A stretch of DNA of 27,417 bases from a virus, in the IMG/VR virus record IMGVR_UViG_3300030430_004681, positions 1-27,417 of that record. One strand, given 5' to 3'. Each line of letters opens with the position of its first letter. The first letter of the stretch is position 1. Below, piece by piece: positions 20,777 through 26,667 of this stretch. The notes beneath the pieces were generated by a model. That model saw nothing but the letters and a program-made list of their open reading frames with translations. It ran no database searches and had not been told where the DNA came from. A program made the translations under genes and the position numbers.

Positions 20777-21472
20777 TTATCCTGAGCCTACGCCGCCACT
20801 ACCAGAGCCTCCACCCATTCTTCTCAAAATGTCTTTGGTTCGATCAGTGATTCGTTTATCTAATCCAGGATATAATCTGTCAAGTTCTATTGGATCAACA
20901 AAGATGATGCCATCAATTTGCGAATCGGGTAGAATTAGAACATCACCATCTAGGCCTCGCAGTGTAATTGATGCGTCACCAAGTTTTGTTCCATATCTTC
21001 TAATTTGATCTGCCCCCTCATCAACAATATCAATTGCAATATTACCAATTATAACATTTGGATTTTCTGGTTGCTGCACTATCCTAACAGTTCCACCGTA
21101 AAAATCAGCAGCAACGGGTTCACCCAATGTTTTGATTACAACAATATTTCCTTGTTTGAGTGCGTTTGGATCATTTTTAAAAGTTGTGATAATTTGTTGT
21201 GCAAGTTTTTTTGTGTTGCCACCAATAGGTATTGTATTTTGAACAGCCTTCAAAAGATCATCAACTGGATTCGTCGGGACGATATCTCCAACAGTGTCAG
21301 CGATCTCATCTGATCCCCTGAATAATTTTTTCAAGAACTTGCCAGCGTCATCAGCCCCCTTTGCAATTCGTGTCCCAATTCTAGCCAACGCACCACCAAC
21401 ACTTTCATCTAAGGCCTTCAGATATCCTGCTTGGTATGCCTCTTTGATCATTTGTCTTTGATGTTTGTTCAT
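20777..21472 (-). CDS. tagged protein with EAYxxGYxxAL motif and FLKKLFRG module, 231 aa
   Basis: The start MNKHQRQMIKEAYQAGYLKA, then LDESVGG, has two candidate prohead-protease sites (Ile-Lys-Glu/Ala and Leu-Asp-Glu/Ser) and the shared motif Glu-Ala-Tyr-x-x-Gly-Tyr-x-x-Ala-Leu. A basic module follows (GKFLKKLFRGSDEIADTVGD, residues 41-60), with close copies in the next two genes. From about residue 70 a beta-rich region (IVVIKTLGEPVAADFYGGTV to the strands ending near 195) may form one compact domain. The C-terminus is Gly-rich. No enzymatic motif is seen. It is the last gene of the overlapping series running down from 27417. Confidence 0.6.
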   Translation of the reverse strand: MNKHQRQMIKEAYQAGYLKALDESVGGALARIGTRIAKGADDAGKFLKKLFRGSDEIADTVGDIVPTNPVDDLLKAVQNTIPIGGNTKKLAQQIITTFKNDPNALKQGNIVVIKTLGEPVAADFYGGTVRIVQQPENPNVIIGNIAIDIVDEGADQIRRYGTKLGDASITLRGLDGDVLILPDSQIDGIIFVDPIELDRLYPGLDKRITDRTKDILRRMGGGSGSGGVGSG

Positions 21473-21966
21473 GGCAGGTCATCCAACGGGTTGTTTATAT
21501 CTGGTAGATCTTCCGCCTCTTGACGAAGAATGTCGAGGTAGTATTTGATTTTCTGCTCATCAGATAAATTTTTTCCAAACTTGTTCATATTATTGATAAT
21601 TTCTCTTCCGTCATTGCCCATCTGATCTATAATCTCACCTTCAAGATCACTGACTGTATTTTTAAGATTTGCCAGATATCTATCTTCTGCTGCTGTAAAC
21701 CTATTAGGCCCAAATGGGTCATCAGTTCTTGAGATATTACCTCTCTTAAAAACGGGCTCTGGAGGATCTAGAGGTTTCAGTTTAAATTTTTTCTTTGGTT
21801 TTGGAGCACTATCGACTACATCACCGCCTCTTAATATCTTCTTAAGAAACTTTCCAATCTTAGTGGCAACCCTCGCGGCACCCGAGAAAATGTTTTCATC
21901 TAAGGCCTCTCGGTATCCTGCTTGATAGGCCTCTTTGATCATTTGTCTTTGTCTAGGGTTCATCAT
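21469..21966 (-). CDS. tagged protein with EAYxxGYxxAL motif and FLKKILRG module, 165 aa
   Basis: The start MMNPRQRQMIKEAYQAGYRE, then ALDENIFSG, is nearly the same as that of the next gene, with the same two candidate cleavage sites. The basic module is IGKFLKKILRGGDVVDSAPK (residues 37-56). The remainder differs: a Pro/Lys-rich linker (KKKFKLKPLDPPEP) and a helical, acidic C-terminal half (NLKNTVSDLEGEIIDQMGND). The shared head on unrelated bodies suggests that the first 55 residues are a portable targeting unit. It overlaps both neighbours by four bases. Function unknown. Confidence 0.6.
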   Translation of the reverse strand: MMNPRQRQMIKEAYQAGYREALDENIFSGAARVATKIGKFLKKILRGGDVVDSAPKPKKKFKLKPLDPPEPVFKRGNISRTDDPFGPNRFTAAEDRYLANLKNTVSDLEGEIIDQMGNDGREIINNMNKFGKNLSDEQKIKYYLDILRQEAEDLPDINNPLDDLP

Positions 21967-22958
21967 CCAACTCCCAAATCTTTCAATTCTCTAGAGATGC
22001 TTTCAAGTTCTCTTGCTAGTCCACCGCTATAATCTCGTAACCTAACACTATCTATATTTTCAAATGGTCCACTAAAGTATGGTGGGGCTCCTCTTTGTGT
22101 GAAATATAGCCTCGCCTGTCCCTTATCATTTATGACTATTCTATGACCAGTCTTCTCTTGGTAATCTGAAATAAGTTTATTGAATCTGTTCGTTAGGCTT
22201 TTTGCTCTCATTCGAGATGCTGTTGTCATGGCTTTTGCCGCACCACCAGTGGCTCTGGGTGGTCTTGGTGTTGTAGGAATATCATCACCCCTCTTGAGAA
22301 ATTTTTTCAAAATGTTACCAAACACATTCTCTTGCATTTCTTCAGGATCATTTGACATCGTGAGGAATGGCGATACGGTGTCAATCATATCTGCTGCCAT
22401 TGACAACAAGGTTTGTTGATCGTCTGCGTCCATTTTACCGAACGGTGGAATAAATCTGCCTACGACTGTCATAAGGAGTGGTGACTTCAAGAGCGTATCA
22501 GAAATATTCGCACTTCCTCTTGTCAACTTCATAAGTGTTTTTGCGAAGAGTGGTTTTGACGCGAGTTTTTCTGCGTATCTGCGAAGTTTGTCTAGTTTGA
22601 TTTCGTCAAGTTGCACTGACTCTGATTTGCCAAGTTTGCCTTTTTTCTTCTCACCAGATGCACGCTTCAACATACCTCTTGCAGTAAGTCGAGCAGCAGC
22701 AGTTGAACCTACGACTTTCATTGCCTTTTTATAGTCTACATCTGAGAGATCACCATAACGATCACGAAGTTTAGCCTTCGCTTTATCGAGATGACTCTTC
22801 ATCTTTTTACCTTTATACTTCAGATCTTTTTCTGTGATGACAGACTCAGGCACACAGTTTGGTACCATTCTGCCGCCTTTCTTTTTCATACCGATTTGTT
22901 TGTAGCCTTTCCAACAGGCTTCGTTTAGATCTTCAACTAGGTGTTTATATTTTTTCAT
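21963..22958 (-). CDS. tagged multi-module protein, 331 aa
   Basis: The start MKKYKHLVEDLNEACWKGYK carries Leu-Asn-Glu/Ala at residue 13. Next comes 'ACWKGYKQIGMKKKGGRMVPNC' (split here as Ala-Cys-Trp-Lys-Gly-Tyr and Lys-Lys-Gly-Gly-Arg-Met-Val-Pro-Asn-Cys), a motif I recall from several marine phage proteins. Residues 40-105 are basic and helical. A second candidate site (VQLDE/IKLDKLRRY) and a third (EEMQE/NVFGNILKKFLKRGDD, near residue 210) follow, the last with the same FLKK-RG module as in the two genes downstream. The C-terminal third has a small alpha/beta region (GHRIVINDKGQARLYFTQRG). It looks like a chain of peptides separated by protease sites, possibly a core or internal polyprotein. 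This is inference. Confidence 0.6.
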   Translation of the reverse strand: MKKYKHLVEDLNEACWKGYKQIGMKKKGGRMVPNCVPESVITEKDLKYKGKKMKSHLDKAKAKLRDRYGDLSDVDYKKAMKVVGSTAAARLTARGMLKRASGEKKKGKLGKSESVQLDEIKLDKLRRYAEKLASKPLFAKTLMKLTRGSANISDTLLKSPLLMTVVGRFIPPFGKMDADDQQTLLSMAADMIDTVSPFLTMSNDPEEMQENVFGNILKKFLKRGDDIPTTPRPPRATGGAAKAMTTASRMRAKSLTNRFNKLISDYQEKTGHRIVINDKGQARLYFTQRGAPPYFSGPFENIDSVRLRDYSGGLARELESISRELKDLGVG

Positions 22959-22962
22959 TTAA

Positions 22963-23937
22963 TTATCCTCTAGATGGTGCTTCATCGCCGAGTGGTGGTT
23001 CTTCTGGTCGTTGTGGTGGTGATGCAGGAGGTGGTGGTAAGTTTGGATTGACTCCTGCTTGCTTGAATATGTCTTTCAAATTTGAAGGAATTTCAAAATC
23101 AATAGAGGTCACACTAGAGACATATTGAACAAACTCTATCATACCAGCGTGTCCTCTAGGAATACTATTCACGAAACGATCTTCAAGACCTGCATCTCTA
23201 GCAATGCCATATAAACTAATTAAGGTAAAGTAATCATCATCTGGATCCGAAGGATCGCCCGATGCCAGAACAACCCCGTCATTGTTGTAGTCAAATACTT
23301 GAACAATTTCAAAATAGGCATCAAGACCAAATGCTCTAATGAACCCTTGTGGAAAATAACTATAAAACCCTGCTCCCCACCATTGCCAGAAAGAATTTCT
23401 TGCTTGACTAAATGTTATATTTTCAAAGTCAATACTACCAGCAGGATTGTTTGAGTCATCCCGTTCAATTAAAGTTCCCCCAAATCCGTAGATAAAAGTC
23501 CAAGATGAGGGTTCGGGTAGATCAAAACCATACTCTTGATTTATTTGTTCCCAGTTTTCTCTATAATATGCAGCAGACATTTGTGGAAGGTTTTCATAAC
23601 CATTTTCTGCACCCCACTCCAAAAATGTTCTGGCAACAAGACCCATAAGTGCGCCGTCAGTCGGACCAATAATGCCATCACCGTTGAAGTCAAATGTGTC
23701 TAATAGGGGTTGTGTGGCATTGAAATAACTACGACCACCAAAAAATCCATTATAACCTGTATTTGTCGCACCAAAATTATCAAGACCACCAAGGAATGTA
23801 TTACCATTCACATAATTGTAATAGTAATAATAAAAACTTTCTTTACCCTCTCGCTCAAAGTCCATCAATAGTCGTAGACGTTCAAGATCACCCGGACCTT
23901 GGTACTCTTCTTTTAAAAAACGCTTGAAACTTTTCAT
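22963..23937 (-). CDS. dockerin/EF-hand paralog 4 of the tandem array, most diverged, 324 aa
   Basis: The start MKSFKRFLKEEYQGPGDLER is almost identical to the T4 internal-protein tag in pattern (T4 MKTYQEFIAE), with Leu-Lys-Glu at residues 8-10. Two calcium loops are seen: Asp-Phe-Asn-Gly-Asp-Gly-Ile-Ile-Gly-Pro-Thr-Asp (83-94) and a second, longer Asp-Tyr-Asn-Asn-Asp-Gly (216-221) with an acidic insert (DPSDPDDDYF). The body is rich in Tyr, Phe, Trp, Asn and Gly (ESFYYYYYNYVNGNTFLGGL). The tail is Pro-rich (NLPPPPASPPQRPEEPPLGD). It overlaps its upstream paralog by four bases. Role unknown; perhaps a calcium-dependent binding protein carried in or on the virion. Confidence 0.65.
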   Translation of the reverse strand: MKSFKRFLKEEYQGPGDLERLRLLMDFEREGKESFYYYYYNYVNGNTFLGGLDNFGATNTGYNGFFGGRSYFNATQPLLDTFDFNGDGIIGPTDGALMGLVARTFLEWGAENGYENLPQMSAAYYRENWEQINQEYGFDLPEPSSWTFIYGFGGTLIERDDSNNPAGSIDFENITFSQARNSFWQWWGAGFYSYFPQGFIRAFGLDAYFEIVQVFDYNNDGVVLASGDPSDPDDDYFTLISLYGIARDAGLEDRFVNSIPRGHAGMIEFVQYVSSVTSIDFEIPSNLKDIFKQAGVNPNLPPPPASPPQRPEEPPLGDEAPSRG

Positions 23938-24019
23938 CCTAGACCAATCTCTGGTCGTGGTGCTTGTGATTGAGGAGTTTCTTCTGGTGGAGGTGGGGGT
24001 CCAGTTGGGTAATCAGGGG
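23912..24019 (-). repeat. gene-junction repeat, copy A
   Basis: About 108 bases spanning the Pro-rich end of paralog 3 and the tag start of paralog 4. They are nearly identical to copy B at 24826-24935, apart from a few substitutions and a 3-base insertion. A shorter part (tag codons only) recurs at 26640-26668, and the tail part, diverged, at 25755-25815. Such repeats are natural sites for duplication or loss of whole genes by recombination. Confidence 0.7.
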
Positions 24020-24851
24020 CAATATTTGCCAATAAATCATCAATAATGTCAAATCCATCAGGAATGTAATCCTCTAATGATTTATCACCAAACATAAGAA
24101 CATTGCTCGCAAACTCTTGGAAGTTCTCTGCCGGGACTATATCACCGGGAAGATCATACACATTGTATCCCATATCTTGAAAATAATAAATTATAAAGTA
24201 TAGTGCTAATACATCTCCTTGAAGACTGCCAACATTATCCCCGCCGCCAATTCTGTAATCAAGAGTGCCGTCGCCATTGAAATCAAACAATCTAATCGCT
24301 TCTTCATAAAACTCTGGATGAAACTGTTGGAAAAACTCAGGACCATAAATTCCAAATACACTAGACAACCAACTTGTTATTCCCAACAAAGCACCAAGTG
24401 AATCTCCAGATACAGGATCCGGATTATCCAGATCAGACAGCGGAGATTCTTCGGGTCTTTCAATAAACCCGTTTGGATTTGGAAAATTCACGCCGTAGAC
24501 TTCACTGTAATACTCCCAGTTTTCTAGGTAGTCGGCAGCAGTCATAGGTGGTGGAATCTCTCCAGTCTCTTCATAAATTTGAAATGCTATTTCGGCAATC
24601 TGAAAAATGAGTTCTTGATCGTTATCACCGATTGTTCCATCCCCATTATAATCGTACATATCAAGCATAAACTGAGGCATATTGAGCATTCTTACAAAAC
24701 CAAGCCAACTTTGATAGCCACCTAACGTACCGGGAGCAGTATTACTAGCACTGCCATTGTTACCCAAAGTGTTTTTGGCTCTGAACCACCAAGCAAAATC
24801 AGATATTCCCCCCTGCTGTTGTTCATTTAAAAAACGCTTGAAACTTTTCAT
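23934..24851 (-). CDS. dockerin/EF-hand paralog 3 of the tandem array, 305 aa
   Basis: The start MKSFKRFLNEQQQGGISDFA has Leu-Asn-Glu/Gln at residue 10. The first calcium loop is Asp-Tyr-Asn-Gly-Asp-Gly-Thr-Ile-Gly-Asp-Asn-Asp (67-78), followed by the helix QELIFQIAEIAFQIYEETGE and a paralog-shared block (AADYLENWEYYSEVYGVNFP). A second, looser loop (Asp-Phe-Asn-Gly-Asp-Gly-Thr-Leu-Asp-Tyr) comes near residue 190. The tail is Pro/Glu-rich (YPTGPPPPPEETPQSQAPRP). It is most similar to paralog 2, including at DNA level around the gene junction. No signal peptide. Function unknown. Confidence 0.65.
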   Translation of the reverse strand: MKSFKRFLNEQQQGGISDFAWWFRAKNTLGNNGSASNTAPGTLGGYQSWLGFVRMLNMPQFMLDMYDYNGDGTIGDNDQELIFQIAEIAFQIYEETGEIPPPMTAADYLENWEYYSEVYGVNFPNPNGFIERPEESPLSDLDNPDPVSGDSLGALLGITSWLSSVFGIYGPEFFQQFHPEFYEEAIRLFDFNGDGTLDYRIGGGDNVGSLQGDVLALYFIIYYFQDMGYNVYDLPGDIVPAENFQEFASNVLMFGDKSLEDYIPDGFDIIDDLLANIAPDYPTGPPPPPEETPQSQAPRPEIGLG

Positions 24852-24935
24852 CCTAGACCACCAATCTCTGGTCGTGGTGCTTGTGCCTGTGGAGTTTCCT
24901 CTGGTGGAGGTGGGGGTCCAGTTGGGTAATCAGGG
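24826..24935 (-). repeat. gene-junction repeat, copy B
   Basis: Direct repeat of copy A, spanning the end of paralog 2 and the start of paralog 3. The tag codons (aaaaaacgcttgaaactttt on the plus strand) and the Pro-tail codons are the conserved parts. The distance between copies A and B is one gene length (about 914 bases), as expected from tandem duplication. Confidence 0.7.
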
Positions 24936-25756
24936 ACAATATCAAATAATGCTGCCAGTGCTTCGGGACCAAAGTAATCCTGAAAACTATCTGGAAGGTA
25001 ATCTATCAGAGACTTATCAGAGAACATTGCAATGTTATTAATAAATTCTTGGAATTCGTCTGCCGGGACTGCCGGAGCATCAATACCGTATCCCATTTCT
25101 TGGAAATAATATCTCATAAATGTCCACACAATATATTCTGCTCCGCTTCCGCCATCAAAATCAATGACACCATCTCCATTGTAATCGTAAAGTCTTAAGA
25201 CTTCATTGTAGACATCTGGAAATACCTCCCGATAAAAATCTTCATTCGATAAAAATTGTCCGTACCACCAAGACAAAAGTCCCTCTAATCCTAGAACAGT
25301 TGTTGCATCATCACCGGGAAAGAGCGTATCGGGTCTATCTTCAAAAGGACCGGGTACTTCAACAAAGCCATTCGGATCTGGGAAATCTACACCATAAAGA
25401 ACCCTGTAATATGCCCAGTTCTGACGATAATCTGCCGGGGTCATAATCGGAGGTAATTCCCCTGTTTCCTCATAAATTTCAAACGCAAGTTCGGCAATCT
25501 GAAAAATAAGTTCTTGATCATTGTCCCCAATAATACCATCACCATTCCAGTCATACAAATCAAGCATAAACTGGGGCATATTGATCATATTTGGATGTCC
25601 ACCCCAAGTTGCAAATCCACCTAACACACCGGGAATAGCATTGTTTGACTCTCCATTTCCGCCCCAAGCCCCTTTGGCTATAAACCAAAAAGCGAACACT
25701 GGATCAAATCCCTGTTGCTGTTCTTGTTCTTTTAAATATTGTAAGAAACTTTTCAA
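24848..25756 (-). CDS. dockerin/EF-hand paralog 2 of the tandem array, 302 aa
   Basis: The start MKSFLQYLKEQEQQQGFDPV has Leu-Lys-Glu/Gln at residue 10. Calcium loop 1 is Asp-Trp-Asn-Gly-Asp-Gly-Ile-Ile-Gly-Asp-Asn-Asp, followed by QELIFQIAELAFEIYEETGE. The shared block ADYRQNWAYYRVLYGVDFPD comes next. Loop 2 is Asp-Tyr-Asn-Gly-Asp-Gly-Val-Ile-Asp-Phe-Asp with a Gly-rich continuation. The Pro/Glu tail is almost the same as in paralog 3. Unlike loop 1, loop 2 lacks a clear acidic residue at position 12, so it may bind calcium weakly. The protein overlaps both neighbours by four bases. Confidence 0.65.
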   Translation of the reverse strand: MKSFLQYLKEQEQQQGFDPVFAFWFIAKGAWGGNGESNNAIPGVLGGFATWGGHPNMINMPQFMLDLYDWNGDGIIGDNDQELIFQIAELAFEIYEETGELPPIMTPADYRQNWAYYRVLYGVDFPDPNGFVEVPGPFEDRPDTLFPGDDATTVLGLEGLLSWWYGQFLSNEDFYREVFPDVYNEVLRLYDYNGDGVIDFDGGSGAEYIVWTFMRYYFQEMGYGIDAPAVPADEFQEFINNIAMFSDKSLIDYLPDSFQDYFGPEALAALFDIVPDYPTGPPPPPEETPQAQAPRPEIGGLG

Positions 25757-26667
25757 CCCAATCCTCCGATTTGTGGTTGTGGTGCTTGTGCCTGTGGGGT
25801 TTCTTCTGGTGGCTTGGGAGCCTGACCATAGGTGGGATCGTAGTATTGATAATCACCTTCGGGATACTCACCGAATCTTTCATAGTAAAGATCAGCAAGA
25901 CTTACATCACCGAACATTGAGAAATTATAAAATACGTCTTTTAATTCAGACGGCGATGGCATTTGATCTACTCTAACGTCCACACCTTTTCTAAGAGAGA
26001 GAATGTAAAGCATTTGCCATATTCCACCATCACCGCCAGCAGCACCACCCAACCCATATCCGGTGATTCGACCATCTCCGTCAAGATCATACACGGCAAA
26101 GATTTGATCAATCAGTTCTTGACCATAGTATTCGATGAGTTCTTGCTTATCGAGAACTTCATTCAAATTTCTCCAAAAACTTTGTGCGCCAACCCATCCA
26201 AAAATTGAATTCCCCTCAGTGTCACTTGTGACTAATGAGTCAGGAAATTCAGAGTCGCTATTTGGATAGCCTGCGTAGCCATTTGGATCAGGGAAATCTT
26301 TTCCGTAAAGGACTCTGTAATATGCCCAATTTTGTTGATAATCTGCCGCAGTGATGACCGGAGGAAACTCACCAGTCTCGTTATAAATTTCAATTGCAAG
26401 TTGACCAATTTCTCGAATCAAAGCCTGATCATTATATCCAATCAGACCATCACCATTGTAGTCAAACATATCAAGCATTGCTTGAGGTAATCCGTACATT
26501 CTTTGTAAACCCGGAAATGCACCCCAAGTGTTAAACGCACCTAAAGAACCGAGAGAATTGGGAAATGGCGCACCAAATCTGCCGTTTACTAACCCAAACC
26601 AAAAGTAATAAAGATTAACCCCTTGTTGCTGTTCTTCTTCACTTAAAAAACGCTTGAAACTTTTCAT
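25753..26667 (-). CDS. dockerin/EF-hand paralog 1 of the tandem array, 304 aa
   Basis: The start MKSFKRFLSEEEQQQGVNLY has Leu-Ser-Glu/Glu at residue 10. Loop 1 is Asp-Tyr-Asn-Gly-Asp-Gly-Leu-Ile-Gly-Tyr-Asn-Asp, followed by QALIREIGQLAIEIYNETGE. The shared block is AADYQQNWAYYRVLYGKDFP. Loop 2 is Asp-Leu-Asp-Gly-Asp-Gly-Arg-Ile-Thr-Gly-Tyr-Gly. The tail (PPEETPQAQAPQPQIGGLG) is a shorter version of the paralogs' tail. The aromatic, Gly-rich N-terminal region (YYFWFGLVNGRFGAPFPNSL) is shared in style with the others. It follows the Glu-rich PEP-CTERM-like gene with a four-base overlap. Confidence 0.65.
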   Translation of the reverse strand: MKSFKRFLSEEEQQQGVNLYYFWFGLVNGRFGAPFPNSLGSLGAFNTWGAFPGLQRMYGLPQAMLDMFDYNGDGLIGYNDQALIREIGQLAIEIYNETGEFPPVITAADYQQNWAYYRVLYGKDFPDPNGYAGYPNSDSEFPDSLVTSDTEGNSIFGWVGAQSFWRNLNEVLDKQELIEYYGQELIDQIFAVYDLDGDGRITGYGLGGAAGGDGGIWQMLYILSLRKGVDVRVDQMPSPSELKDVFYNFSMFGDVSLADLYYERFGEYPEGDYQYYDPTYGQAPKPPEETPQAQAPQPQIGGLG

